A stretch of 64,000 nucleotides of DNA from Halioglobus maricola (GCF_009388985.1 NZ_CP036422.1:3858501-3922500), one strand, 5' to 3'; counted from the stretch's first letter, positions 1 to 9,248 are shown. Numbers and translations are program-made. Notes: a model not told the origin generated them from the letters alone.

Positions 1-178
1 CATCGTCGAGGGTATCGGCATACACATACGGCACACCGTCATCGCCGCGCAGTACTCTCACCTCGCCCGCGAGTGACGCAAGCTCGATGACACCCTCGCG
101 CTGGGGGGCATCGATTCGGGGCAGGTACCAGACAAAAAGCCCCGCCAAAACAAGCAGGGCTATCAGTAGTTTCTTCAT
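1..178 (-). CDS. Penicillin acylase family protein, N-terminal fragment
   Basis: Partial gene; the rest lies beyond the left edge. The 59 visible residues start at ATG (178-176) with a short basic start (MKKLL), a hydrophobic stretch (ALLVLAGLFVWYL) and then EVRVLRGDDGVPYVYADTLDD. The pattern V-x-R-D-x-x-G-V-P-x-(I/V)-Y-A is characteristic of the start of penicillin acylase/Ntn-hydrolase precursors, which are exported and hydrolyse amides such as beta-lactams or N-acyl homoserine lactones. The start is 12 bases after the stop of the upstream TonB receptor, so the two are probably co-transcribed. The catalytic Ser is not in view, so activity and substrate cannot be judged. Confidence 0.6.
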   Translation of the reverse strand, partial: MKKLLIALLVLAGLFVWYLPRIDAPQREGVIELASLAGEVRVLRGDDGVPYVYADTLDD

Positions 179-190
179 TCGCGGAGTCTC

Positions 191-2404
191 TTAGAACTCG
201 TACGCCACGTCCAGGCCGTAAGTGCGAGGCGTTCCCCAAGTGTAACCGGTAAAGGAACCATAGTTGGCGCCGTGCTCGATATACTCTTCATCCGCAAGGT
301 TCTTGCCCCACAAGGCAAAGCGGAACTGGCCATCCAGCGCCTCCACTTCAGACAGTGTCAGCCGGGCGTTGAATAAAGTACGCGCATCGGAGTGAACGCG
401 CGGATCACTGGCCGAGAAACCCACTTTACCCATATATGTCGCGTCAAAACGCGCCGTCACGTGCCCCAAATTAGTGTCGGTGTCGTACTGCACACCGGCA
501 GCGCCGGTTTTGAATGCCTCGGTTTCCCGACTGCTGTCATCGTAATCAGAATCTGAGTAACCGGCGTTTGCAGTCACCATCCAGTGTTCACCCAGCAGAG
601 CAGTCACATCAATCTCAGCGCCGATAGTTTCAGATTCGCCGGAGTTAATTGTGCGCCGCACACCGTCGACAAAATCAGTTTGCTGCAAATTCTCATTGTC
701 GTTGTAATACACCGCCGCATTCAGGCGCACCATACCGTCGGCCAGCTGCGACTTGGCACCCAGTTCATAGGAGGTCGTTTCTTCCGGATCTGCTGGCGTC
801 AGCGCTGGCTCGGGATTCGCGGGACCCACACCACGGCCCACTGTGCCCGGGTTATAAATGCCCGCAGCATATCCCTGAGCAACCTTGCCGTAGAAATTGA
901 CGTCGTCATTCATGAAGTAGGCCAGAGTGGCGGCGCCCGTGGTCTTGCTCCAATCTTCCTTGGACGAATAATCCTGGTCCAGGCCGGGATCTTCTTCGAG
1001 CAGGATTAGCTCTTTCTCGTCCTCGGTATACCGCGCGCCAAGCGTCAAGCGCCAGGCCTCACTGAAGTGATAGGTGGCCTGACCATACAGAGCCTGAGAC
1101 TCACCGGTGATCTCGTACCAGGCGCCCATATTGCCGTTAAACAAGGTGTTGATATTGTTTGCGGCGTTGTAGAAGGTAGCCTGCCAGGGATTGATCTCGC
1201 GACCTTCTTCGTCGAAGTAGTAAAGGCCAACGACATAGTCGAGCCGGTCATCCAGAGCGGTACCCAGGAACTGAAACTCCTGTGAGAACTGATCCTGCTC
1301 TTTTTCCCCGACCGTGTGAAAACCGGTTGCGGGTGAAGGCGTGCCATCGGCCGCCGAGAATTTGACCCAGTTACCCCCGTCGAGATCCAGGCCGTTCTGG
1401 TCGGACTCATAGTCGCGGTATGCGGTGATGGACTTGATTTCCAGGTCGCCAAGCATCCAACTCAGAGTCAGGTTGTGGCCGCTGATCTCTACTTCTTCAG
1501 ACTTCATATTGTCCAGATCGAATTTATCCAGACGATCATCATCATTGGCGATCTCCGCCATTCCGGCATACAGGTTGCCGCCGTAAAAGCTGAAGTCACC
1601 CAGATCGATAGTGGGAACGCTCGGGTCAGTACTGGCATCCACAAAGCCGACCTGGGTCGCCGGTGCAGTGGCCTCACCGTCGGTGCGGTCGTAGGCGTAG
1701 TTTGCACTCAGGGTGTCGGTGATATCCCAGCGCACCGCAAGGCGGAAGGCATCGGTATCTTCGCTGCCGAGCTCATCTTCTCCAATGTCACTGATATTAT
1801 CCTGCCAGCCATCCGAGACTTTTTTCACATAGCTGATCTTCGCGGCAAGGCCGGCGGCTTCGCCCGTGTCGACAGTGACAGCGGCGCGGTTACTGCCAAA
1901 GTTACCTACCGTGAAATCGACCTTGCCACCGAATTCGCCGCTCGGCTGCTGCGTCACCAGATTGATGGCGCCACCGGTAGTGTTCTTGCCCCACAAGGTG
2001 CCCTGCGGGCCGCGTAGCACTTCGACCCGCTCGAGATCGACCACATCGAAAACTGCGCCTGCGTTGCGCGCAATATAGGCGCCATCGAGGTAGACACCCA
2101 CCTTGGGGTCCACCGCCAGCGAGGGCTCGGCGGTACCGATACCGCGAATGGAAACTCGAATGTTGTAGCTGGACCCCAGGCTTCTGGTGATCCACGCATT
2201 GGGCGTGTACTCACCTACATCGACCGCACTGGTAGCGCCGATCTGCTCCAGGTTCTCCGCGGTGAAGGCGCTGATCGCTATAGGTGCGTCCTGCAGTGAT
2301 TCAGATTTCTTCTGGGCGGTAACGATCACCTCTTCCAATTGGGCGTTGGCGGCAACGCTGACGCCAGCAACGGCGAGAGCAAGGGCTGTCTTCAATGTGT
2401 TCAT
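191..2404 (-). CDS. TonB-dependent receptor
   Basis: Outer-membrane TonB-dependent receptor of 737 residues. It has a signal peptide (ending near AANAQ), then a TonB-box-like segment LEEVIVTAQKK and a plug domain (DAPIAISAF, VEVLRGPQGTLWGKNTTGGAINLVT). A 22-strand-type barrel ends in aromatic YEF, as expected for an outer-membrane barrel. The start has AGGAG 7 bases before ATG. The plug resembles the broad class that takes up varied organic substrates, not the classic siderophore type, so the ligand cannot be named. Downstream is a penicillin-acylase-like gene and upstream a divergent PadR regulator; the shared intergenic region carries two palindromes, so PadR control is likely. The acylase and receptor may handle one amide-type substrate (inference). 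Confidence 0.9.
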   Translation of the reverse strand: MNTLKTALALAVAGVSVAANAQLEEVIVTAQKKSESLQDAPIAISAFTAENLEQIGATSAVDVGEYTPNAWITRSLGSSYNIRVSIRGIGTAEPSLAVDPKVGVYLDGAYIARNAGAVFDVVDLERVEVLRGPQGTLWGKNTTGGAINLVTQQPSGEFGGKVDFTVGNFGSNRAAVTVDTGEAAGLAAKISYVKKVSDGWQDNISDIGEDELGSEDTDAFRLAVRWDITDTLSANYAYDRTDGEATAPATQVGFVDASTDPSVPTIDLGDFSFYGGNLYAGMAEIANDDDRLDKFDLDNMKSEEVEISGHNLTLSWMLGDLEIKSITAYRDYESDQNGLDLDGGNWVKFSAADGTPSPATGFHTVGEKEQDQFSQEFQFLGTALDDRLDYVVGLYYFDEEGREINPWQATFYNAANNINTLFNGNMGAWYEITGESQALYGQATYHFSEAWRLTLGARYTEDEKELILLEEDPGLDQDYSSKEDWSKTTGAATLAYFMNDDVNFYGKVAQGYAAGIYNPGTVGRGVGPANPEPALTPADPEETTSYELGAKSQLADGMVRLNAAVYYNDNENLQQTDFVDGVRRTINSGESETIGAEIDVTALLGEHWMVTANAGYSDSDYDDSSRETEAFKTGAAGVQYDTDTNLGHVTARFDATYMGKVGFSASDPRVHSDARTLFNARLTLSEVEALDGQFRFALWGKNLADEEYIEHGANYGSFTGYTWGTPRTYGLDVAYEF

Positions 2405-2422
2405 AGTGCGGCTCCTGTTTTT

Positions 2423-2441
2423 ATACTCCTATTTGGAGTAT
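2423..2441. promoter_or_regulatory. Palindrome, probable PadR operator 1
   Basis: Perfect inverted repeat ATACTCC-TATTT-GGAGTAT, 18 bases upstream of the receptor start codon. The same arms recur at 2463-2481. PadR dimers bind palindromes of about this size in their own promoters (family knowledge); assignment to the adjacent regulator is inference. Confidence 0.7.
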
Positions 2442-2462
2442 CTATAGACGGATCGCTGAACA

Positions 2463-2481
2463 ATACTCCAAAATGGAGTAT
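2463..2481. promoter_or_regulatory. Palindrome, probable PadR operator 2
   Basis: Perfect inverted repeat ATACTCC-AAAAT-GGAGTAT with arms identical to the 2423-2441 site. The centres are 40 bases apart, close to four helical turns. It ends only 11 bases before the padR-like start codon, so it must cover the transcript start or ribosome-binding region; autorepression is likely. Confidence 0.7.
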
Positions 2482-2492
2482 ATTCAAGCCCC

Positions 2493-3146
2493 ATGAAATC
2501 ACTTCCCCGACTCAGTCCAACTTCTTATGCCTTGCTCGGCCTGCTCGCGCGTGGCCCTGCAACGGCATATGAGCTCAATAATATTATGCAAACCAGCATG
2601 TTACGGGTCTTCTGGCCCCGCGCAGACAGCCACATTTACTCCGAGCCCAAAAAGCTGCTGAGCCACGGCCTGGTATCGGAAGAGAAGGAAAAGGTAAAAG
2701 GGCGCGATCGCACCAACTTCACCATTACCGCTGCGGGTCGCGACGCTCTCGCGGCCTGGCTGGCGGAGCCTGATGCAGCCACCCACCGCAATCAGGCGGA
2801 GTTCATGCTCAAGGTAATTCTCGCGGAGGGGGGCTCGCCCGACGACATAAAAGCCACACTCGCCAGAGCGCTGGAGACAACTCGCACTGAAACCCGCATG
2901 GCCATAGCCGGCATTCAGCACATCATCGACTCTCCCGAGGCCGGCGTCCGCAAAGGCATGCCCTGGAACGGCATGGCGGCCAACCTGATGGCAGATATTC
3001 TGATCGCCCGCCTGCGCTGGGCTGAATATGCAACCGAGGCTGCCGCGGCGGTTCCCGACGACAGCGATCGCGCGGCCAAAGAAGACATCGGCCTCGCGGC
3101 CTATCAACGCGCACTCCAGCGTCTTCAGGCTGAACTCGACCCATAA
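2493..3146 (+). CDS. PadR family transcriptional regulator
   Basis: A 217-residue regulator. The N-terminal winged helix (SPTSYALLGLLARGPATAYEL, then IYSEPKKLLSHGLVSEEKEKVKGRDRTNFTIT) is the PadR fold: helix-turn-helix followed by a beta wing with the Y-x-x-L-x-x-L-x-x-x-G-L pattern. The longer C-terminal region with LKVILAEGG and a helical dimerisation arm fits the PadR_C/AphA-like class. No clear ribosome-binding site precedes ATG 2493, and the palindrome at 2463-2481 leaves a very short leader. It diverges from the TonB receptor gene and probably represses it and itself; the inducer is unknown. Confidence 0.85.
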   Translation: MKSLPRLSPTSYALLGLLARGPATAYELNNIMQTSMLRVFWPRADSHIYSEPKKLLSHGLVSEEKEKVKGRDRTNFTITAAGRDALAAWLAEPDAATHRNQAEFMLKVILAEGGSPDDIKATLARALETTRTETRMAIAGIQHIIDSPEAGVRKGMPWNGMAANLMADILIARLRWAEYATEAAAAVPDDSDRAAKEDIGLAAYQRALQRLQAELDP

Positions 3147-3213
3147 GCTGAACTTCCCCCGGGCTAAAAATGTCTTATCATTACCAACCCTGATATTTTT
3201 CGCTGGAACAGCA

Positions 3214-4056
3214 ATGAAGAAACCCCTGAGCGCTACTCTCACCACGATCACTGTGATCGCCGGCATCATCAGCCTGTCGCTGCTTACCGGCTGCGCCACC
3301 AGTCCCACTGGCCGCTCACAGCTGATGCTAATCTCACCGGAATCCGCCATCGTCGAATCGAAAACGGCCTATCTGAGCACCGTCAGTGAACTGGAGCAGG
3401 AGAACAAGCTGGTCAATGACCCCAAAGTCATGGACCGGGTGGCGACAATTACTGGCAGGCTGGTCCATGTCGCAAAGCAGCAGTACCCGAACACCGCCAA
3501 TTGGGAGTGGAGCGTAGCCATCATCGACGACCCGAAGACCGTCAATGCGTGGTGTATGGCAGGCGGACGGATGGCGGTATACACCGGCCTGCTGAACAAG
3601 CTCAAACTTACGGATGACGAATTCGCCCAGGTGATGGGCCACGAAATTTCCCACGCCCTGGCCAACCACACGGCCGAACGCATGTCCCGCGCGATGGCGA
3701 CCAGCATCGGGGTGATTGCGATTGGCGCGGCTGCCGATAACCACGGCGCGGCACTGCTCGGGGCTGCAGCTGCAGCCAAACTGGCCCTGGAATTGCCGAA
3801 CTCAAGAACCGCTGAGTCCGAAGCCGATGCCATCGGCATGCGCCTGGCAACCATCGCCGGTTACGAGCCGGACGCCGCGGTAACCTTGTGGCAGAAGATG
3901 GGTGAATCAGGCGGTTCGACGCCGCCTGAGTTCCTGAGCACTCACCCCGCCCCAGGGAATCGCCAGGCAGCCCTGAAGGCGATGATCCCTGAAATGCGCC
4001 AACTGAACCCCACCGGCACAATGGCGCCAGTGGCGCCCGTGCAGATCGTGCGCTAG
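3214..4056 (+). CDS. M48 family metalloprotease, lipoprotein
   Basis: Zinc metalloprotease of 280 residues. The start at 3214 gives a clean lipoprotein signal peptide with lipobox LLTGC (Cys27); an earlier in-frame start at 3028 lies inside the padR gene and is unlikely. The M48 domain has HEISH (His143, Glu144, His147) and a downstream ESEAD carrying the third zinc ligand, followed by AGYEPDAAV and the STHP motif near the C-terminus typical of periplasmic M48 proteases of the LoiP/YcaL type. The family degrades misfolded envelope proteins. The stop codon overlaps the stop of the convergent DUF885 gene by two bases. Confidence 0.88.
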   Translation: MKKPLSATLTTITVIAGIISLSLLTGCATSPTGRSQLMLISPESAIVESKTAYLSTVSELEQENKLVNDPKVMDRVATITGRLVHVAKQQYPNTANWEWSVAIIDDPKTVNAWCMAGGRMAVYTGLLNKLKLTDDEFAQVMGHEISHALANHTAERMSRAMATSIGVIAIGAAADNHGAALLGAAAAAKLALELPNSRTAESEADAIGMRLATIAGYEPDAAVTLWQKMGESGGSTPPEFLSTHPAPGNRQAALKAMIPEMRQLNPTGTMAPVAPVQIVR

Positions 4057-5783
4057 CGCACAAACTCCTCCTGCACGGCTTTCTTCAACATTTCCGGGGG
4101 CAACAGCCCCTGGCGCAAAATGAAGTCGTGGAACTCGCGCTGGTGAAATTCGTCACCTTGCGCAAGCTCAACCTCAGTGCGCAGCGCGCTTAGGCCCATA
4201 TAGCCCCAATAGTAGGACGTGGCCTGACCAGGTGCGCGGAACGCGTAGCGATCCGCCTCGGAGCTGGCCATCGCCTTGGACAGCGCTAATTGGTTCATCA
4301 GGAAATCGCGCGCATCGTCGCGGCTGATCTGACCGGTGTTCACCATGGGATCGAGGAACATGCGTGCCGCCCGCATAATACGGGTGTACAGATTGAACAA
4401 CTGACCTTCCAGCGGCAGGAATTCCTGCATGATGGATTCGGCATACAGACCCCAGCCTTCCACGTTCGCGCTATTGAACGCATAACTGGCGCGGGCCAGG
4501 GATGTGCCGTCCTCTATCAGGCGAGCAAACTGCAACTCGTGTCCGGGGCGAGCCTCGTGGACCACCAGGGCCCAGGTCATAGCGTCGTGGCTGAAGTCAT
4601 CCATCCGCGCCTCTTCGCCCAATGCGGGGTTGGAAGTCACCAGGACAAATTCACCATACTGCCCCGTGTTACCCACCAATTGCGGTGGCTTCATAAATGA
4701 GGCGGGCACTGCCGCGGACTCCGCCTCGCTGGCCACGCGAATACTCGCGGGGCGCCTGGGCAACGTGACGATATCCTCGCGACGAATAATGTCCTCGACT
4801 ATGGCCAGGCGCTGCTGGTAGCGCGGCAAAACATCTTCAGGACTGAGCTGATCTTGCTTCATGCGCAGTATGACAGAGACCAGATCCTTGTCCTTCCAAT
4901 CGTTCTTTTCAGCGATGCGCCAGGCTATGGCTTTCATTTCACTGCGCAGCAACTGGTAGCTGTACTGGGCCCGGGCGATCAACTCTTCCGGCTCGGCGTT
5001 AACGCCGAAGCCTTTCAGGTTGTCGGCATATAGCACCAGTGGGAGGCGATTGTCCTCACGAGCATATTTGCGAAGCTCGGTGTCAACCCAGGTGTTGTAT
5101 CCTTCAAGCTGCTTTACCAGCAGCGCGTAATCGTCCTCCCAACCCTGCAGGCCAGCCTCTTCAAGCAAGCTGCCGATACCGGCGATCAGCTGATCAGCAC
5201 TCTGCAGGTGATTGTCGATTTCCCCGACGTAGGGACCCACAACACCGTCGATCCCCATACGCGCAGTGGCGTAAGCGATCGCCTGACTGGCTGCCGCCTC
5301 ATACCCTTTGGCCTCGCCGTTGTACTTGCGCAGGCGTTCCAGCGCTGCGGGATAACGGGCGGGATCGTTGCGCCCATCCAGCAGAATACTAAAAACACGA
5401 AACAGGTTCTCCGGCAGATTTTCATAGGGTACCAGGTGGTCGTGGTAAAGCTCCGAGGTGACGTTCTCACGCTGCAGAGCGTCGATCAGGATCTGCAGAT
5501 CCTGGCGCATTTTAGGATGCTTCTCGGTGGCCAGGCGGCCTTCCAGATTGGCGATCAGCTCGCGATTAGTCGCCAGCTGTGCCTGACGAGCCTGCTCGCT
5601 CGACTGGCTGACCTGCGTGTCGAACTCGGCAATACCGTGGTAACTCATCAACTCTGGCTGGTGCTGCCCCTGAGCCATCATCACCTCGGTGGTGACAGCA
5701 TCGCTGCGTTCCAGCCAATCAGCCTGCGCACCGGCCGCGACCAACGCCAGGCCAAGACCCATAGACTTCACGATCTTATACAT
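4053..5783 (-). CDS. DUF885 family protein, probable exported metallohydrolase
   Basis: A 576-residue protein of the DUF885 family. Start ATG 5783 is chosen because AGGA lies 8 bases upstream and it opens a signal peptide (MYKIVKSMGLGLALVAAGAQA); a longer in-frame extension to 5951 would run into the neighbouring gene. The family hallmark HExRPGH is present (HEARPGH, residues 409-415), a zincin-like motif, with YAFNSANVEGWGLYAE shortly after. Members are annotated as putative peptidases; few have known substrates. It lies 100 bases downstream of the paaN-like gene in the same direction, but with its own leader, so I do not assign it to that operon. Confidence 0.82.
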   Translation of the reverse strand: MYKIVKSMGLGLALVAAGAQADWLERSDAVTTEVMMAQGQHQPELMSYHGIAEFDTQVSQSSEQARQAQLATNRELIANLEGRLATEKHPKMRQDLQILIDALQRENVTSELYHDHLVPYENLPENLFRVFSILLDGRNDPARYPAALERLRKYNGEAKGYEAAASQAIAYATARMGIDGVVGPYVGEIDNHLQSADQLIAGIGSLLEEAGLQGWEDDYALLVKQLEGYNTWVDTELRKYAREDNRLPLVLYADNLKGFGVNAEPEELIARAQYSYQLLRSEMKAIAWRIAEKNDWKDKDLVSVILRMKQDQLSPEDVLPRYQQRLAIVEDIIRREDIVTLPRRPASIRVASEAESAAVPASFMKPPQLVGNTGQYGEFVLVTSNPALGEEARMDDFSHDAMTWALVVHEARPGHELQFARLIEDGTSLARASYAFNSANVEGWGLYAESIMQEFLPLEGQLFNLYTRIMRAARMFLDPMVNTGQISRDDARDFLMNQLALSKAMASSEADRYAFRAPGQATSYYWGYMGLSALRTEVELAQGDEFHQREFHDFILRQGLLPPEMLKKAVQEEFVR

Positions 5784-5883
5784 GTGGTTTTTCCTGCGGA
5801 TTAAAAAACGCTGCATGCTAGCAGCACGATCCGCAGTTATCAGCGTTGGAGCGGTGAGTGGTGGGATAAACGCGACGAGCGGA

Positions 5884-7545
5884 CTACATTCGCTTGCTTT
5901 GAACGATCCGGAAGCGACTGGCAACAAAGGCAAGATCCGCAAGGCAAGCATTGCCCGCTGGATTGAGCCCGGTCACATGGTAATCGGAATACGCGGCAGC
6001 GAAGTTGATCGGCATACCGACAAGGTTGCAGGCAACCGAAGCACCAGCCTCGTTATAGGCCACTTCTGCCTTATCGAGAAAAGCCTCGTCCAGCGAATAC
6101 ACATGAGACGTTATGGCCCCGCACTCGCGCGCATTGGTCGTCGCATCAGCGAGGCAGGCCGCGGCATCGCGCCCCTTGATCACAAAAGAGACGGGGCCAA
6201 ATATCTCGTCACGGTAGATATCTCGCGCAGCCTCGGTCACCTCCAACATCAATGGCGAAGCTGTGCGCGCGGCGGGAAAGTCGGGATAATCCAGCGGCCC
6301 GGAGTCTCGCAATAGACGCCCATGCTCCGCCGCAAGCCCTCGGTACTGACTAATCGTGCCGAGGATCGCTTCATCCACCAGCGTACCGCAAAGCACCTGG
6401 GGGTTTTGCAGCTGTGCATCCACTGCCGCGACCAGAGCCTGCGCTACCTCTTCGAAGGTGGCGTGGCCATCACCGACGGCAATCCCCTGCGCAGGTACAT
6501 GAATATTCTGAACGCTGGTGCACATCTGCGCAGAGGCCTGGCACAAAGAGTGAGCAATCGCCCCAGCTACCTGCTCAAGGTTTTCACAGGATTCGATAAC
6601 CACCGAGTTGCAGCCGGCCGTTTCGGTATAGACAAGCTTGTCGGTACAGTTCCGCTCTATCCACTTGCCAAAGCCGGGACTACCGGTGAAATCGACAATC
6701 GCTGTCATGGGATGCTCGAGCAACGCCATGGTCGCGGGCTCTTCGCGAGTATCTGCCACCATGCTCACGAGGTTCGGGTCAAAGCCTTGCTCGACCAACA
6801 CCTGGCGCGCAACCGTGGTGAGCAGTGCTACCGGCAGAATTGCCGCAGGGTGCGGCTTAAGTACTACCGGATTACCCGTGGCGAGGCTGGCGCACATAGC
6901 AGGGTAACCATTCCACAGGGGAAAGGTCGCACAGCAAATGACTACGCCGACGCCGCGCGGCATGATGCGGTATTTCTTGCTCAGTCTGGCGGCGCCCGCC
7001 TTGCCGAACTGGCGCTCCCAGTGCGCAGTCGCAGGGACATCACCCATGGCCTTGGCCGCATAGGCCAGCGCCTCCAGGCCACGGTCCAGCGCATTGGCGC
7101 CAGAACCGGCGAAAGCCATAATGTAGCTCTGACCTGAGGTGTGCATGGTCGCGTGGGCATTTTCAAATAACTGCCCGGCGCAGCGATCGAGTATTTCAAG
7201 ACAGACGCCTATGCGCGTTTCAGCAGTAGTATCACGCCAGGCAGGTATGCCCACGGTGATCGCCTCATACAGGGCATCCACGTCAGTTCGTGGGTAACTG
7301 ATCCCCAGTGCCTGCCCGGTGTAGGGCGATACCTCAGCACCAGTGCGCCCTATTTCGCCAGGCTGTTCCAGCGGGTAGTCACGCCCGAGCATGGCCTCGA
7401 AGTTTTCCCGGCCAGCCACCGGAGGCCCGGCACCCCATATCTTGCTGCTGGGGCTCTCGGGATAGGCTGTCCATGAATAGCGTTTGGCACAGGCGTCGAT
7501 CGCCTTGTCCAGGGTCCCCAGATGTTGCTGATACAAGGCCGACAT
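5884..7545 (-). CDS. paaN: PaaN-type aldehyde dehydrogenase
   Basis: NAD(P)-dependent aldehyde dehydrogenase superfamily, 553 residues, the length of the PaaN_2 type that has no fused MaoC hydratase domain. The N-terminus (AYPESPSSKIWG, ENFEAMLGRDYPLEQPG, GAEVSPYTGQALGISYP) is distinctive for this family. Catalytic residues are present: Glu308 in YTETAGCNS and Cys342 in SAQMCTSVQN. Such enzymes are linked to phenylacetate ring-cleavage aldehydes, but none of the other paa genes is here. Its ATG overlaps the stop of the carotenoid oxygenase gene (TGATG), so the two are translationally coupled. I infer that it oxidises the aldehyde released by that dioxygenase; phenylacetate catabolism is the alternative. 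Confidence 0.82.
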   Translation of the reverse strand: MSALYQQHLGTLDKAIDACAKRYSWTAYPESPSSKIWGAGPPVAGRENFEAMLGRDYPLEQPGEIGRTGAEVSPYTGQALGISYPRTDVDALYEAITVGIPAWRDTTAETRIGVCLEILDRCAGQLFENAHATMHTSGQSYIMAFAGSGANALDRGLEALAYAAKAMGDVPATAHWERQFGKAGAARLSKKYRIMPRGVGVVICCATFPLWNGYPAMCASLATGNPVVLKPHPAAILPVALLTTVARQVLVEQGFDPNLVSMVADTREEPATMALLEHPMTAIVDFTGSPGFGKWIERNCTDKLVYTETAGCNSVVIESCENLEQVAGAIAHSLCQASAQMCTSVQNIHVPAQGIAVGDGHATFEEVAQALVAAVDAQLQNPQVLCGTLVDEAILGTISQYRGLAAEHGRLLRDSGPLDYPDFPAARTASPLMLEVTEAARDIYRDEIFGPVSFVIKGRDAAACLADATTNARECGAITSHVYSLDEAFLDKAEVAYNEAGASVACNLVGMPINFAAAYSDYHVTGLNPAGNACLADLAFVASRFRIVQSKRM

Positions 7546-9071
7546 CAGGCCTCCGGATACAGGTCTTCGCCTCGGGCCCAGGCGGCGTGGAACCCATAGG
7601 GCACGCGATGCGGTAGCTGCACACGACAGACGGGGCCCTGCTCAATATCCGTGGCATCAAACACCAGGCACTCGGACGTCCAGGTATTGCTGTCTGTGAT
7701 CATGGTGATGACATAACCGTCGTCTTCTCCGCTGCTGCGATCCGCGCCGGGCTTGGGTGCATACACTGCCTCGGAACCAAATACCCCTGCGCCGTAGTCC
7801 CACTGCCAGGACTGGCCGGTATCGTTGTCGTACTTCACCAGACCATTGAAACGCAGAGTGTGACCACCTTCGTGCAGCAGAGGGATGCGCTGATGATAGG
7901 CATAGCGGCTTTTTACACCATGGAAGACAGGGTTGGACTTATTAAATTCGGTATTCAGGGTGTTGTCGATATCGCCCTCACGCACCTCGCCGGTGCGCAG
8001 GTTGAAACGCCAGCGGTAGTTGTTCGCCTCCAACCGCATATAGGCCAGCATATGCGCCAACTCACCCTCACCAGGTTGGGCGTCGGGCATGGGATTGGTA
8101 GAACGACAACCATCCATTACCACCCAGTCGCCCTCCTCCCAACTATTGGTCACATGCAGGATGTAGCAGGGCTCACACTCGAACCAGCGTATGTCACTGC
8201 CCTTGCCATAGCGCGGGAGTATGCCGAAGCGTGTGGGAATGTCTTTGTAGAAGGTCAATACGCGATAGCCGTGATTGCGCAACACGTTCATATCGTGGAA
8301 GAACGGCAGATCGTGGAGAATCGCATAGTTAGTAGTAAACCCGATATCGTGTGGCAAGCGCGGCCCAGGGAGATCGATCGCTACCTCATGTTTTAACTTT
8401 CCCGTAGGATCGGCGATACCGAATGTCATATAGGGCGGCTCGTCGCCGTAGTCAAAGAACAGCAACTCGCCGGTACTCCAATCCACCTTGGAGTGCGCAG
8501 ACAGACGCAGCTGGTCGCGCCCGTCGAGATAGTAGTGCCCCTTGGTTTCCAGACTCTCGGGATCGAGTCGATACGGATGGCCCGCGTTGTACCAGAGGCT
8601 CATCACATCGCCGGCGAACAAAAACACGTCGGTATTGGACGTATCCTTGATACCAAACTGGGAGATCTCGTAGTCGAATGGCCCCATCACTCCAGGTGAA
8701 ACGGAAAGGCCCTCCTGCGCTTCTTGAGCATATGCCTCCGTATCCACCCAGCGATTGGTGTAGCTCACCTTGCCATCCTTGAAGTACACACCGCGCAACA
8801 TGCCATCGCCGTCAAAAGGGTGGTAACGGTTCTTGGATTCGAATACAGGATTGGGGCCGTTGCGAAAATACGCTCCGACGAGATCAGCGGGTAATTCGCC
8901 AATAACCGGCAGGTTCTCGGCGTGAATCTCTTCCGTTGTCGGGGCATAAACTCCATGCAGGTAGGGATTATCGTGCTGATATATCCACTGTGGCGCGTCG
9001 TCAAAATGCGCGACGCCACCAATGCAGCGATCCACGTGCGGGTATTCCATGAATTTTTCAGCTGAGGTCAT
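7545..9071 (-). CDS. Carotenoid oxygenase family (RPE65/CCD/lignostilbene dioxygenase type)
   Basis: Non-haem iron dioxygenase of 508 residues that splits an olefinic C=C bond into two carbonyls. The four iron-binding histidines of the seven-bladed propeller are visible: His193 (SAHSKVD), His241 (LPHDIGFT), His306 (ILHVTNS) and His495 (GFHAAW), together with NGPNP and HPFDGDGML of the family core. ATG 9071 is preferred over GTG 9092 because GGAG lies 8 bases before it. There is no signal peptide, so it is cytoplasmic. It is followed with a one-base overlap by the PaaN-type dehydrogenase. The substrate could be an apocarotenoid, a stilbene or another conjugated phenylpropanoid; sequence alone does not decide. 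Confidence 0.88.
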   Translation of the reverse strand: MTSAEKFMEYPHVDRCIGGVAHFDDAPQWIYQHDNPYLHGVYAPTTEEIHAENLPVIGELPADLVGAYFRNGPNPVFESKNRYHPFDGDGMLRGVYFKDGKVSYTNRWVDTEAYAQEAQEGLSVSPGVMGPFDYEISQFGIKDTSNTDVFLFAGDVMSLWYNAGHPYRLDPESLETKGHYYLDGRDQLRLSAHSKVDWSTGELLFFDYGDEPPYMTFGIADPTGKLKHEVAIDLPGPRLPHDIGFTTNYAILHDLPFFHDMNVLRNHGYRVLTFYKDIPTRFGILPRYGKGSDIRWFECEPCYILHVTNSWEEGDWVVMDGCRSTNPMPDAQPGEGELAHMLAYMRLEANNYRWRFNLRTGEVREGDIDNTLNTEFNKSNPVFHGVKSRYAYHQRIPLLHEGGHTLRFNGLVKYDNDTGQSWQWDYGAGVFGSEAVYAPKPGADRSSGEDDGYVITMITDSNTWTSECLVFDATDIEQGPVCRVQLPHRVPYGFHAAWARGEDLYPEA

Positions 9072-9121
9072 GCTGCTTGCTCCGGCCACCACATAGCGGT
9101 CTTTTTATACAATTAACTAGA

Positions 9122-9149
9122 ATTATAACTTAGAAGTTTCTTTACGCAA
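9122..9149 (-). promoter_or_regulatory. Sigma70-like promoter for the dioxygenase-paaN operon
   Basis: On the minus strand there is a perfect -10 TATAAT (9127-9122) preceded 16 bases upstream by TTGCGT (9149-9144). The gene start at 9071 follows 50 bases downstream. The stretch 9093-9248 holds nothing else I recognise. Confidence 0.5.
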
Positions 9150-9248
9150 GAATCAACTCAGGGAGTCACTTCCACTGGCCTGAGGATGCAGTACTCGCCC
9201 GGGGCAGTGCCCATGTACCGCTACTCCTCACCGTGCGTCTATACCAAG

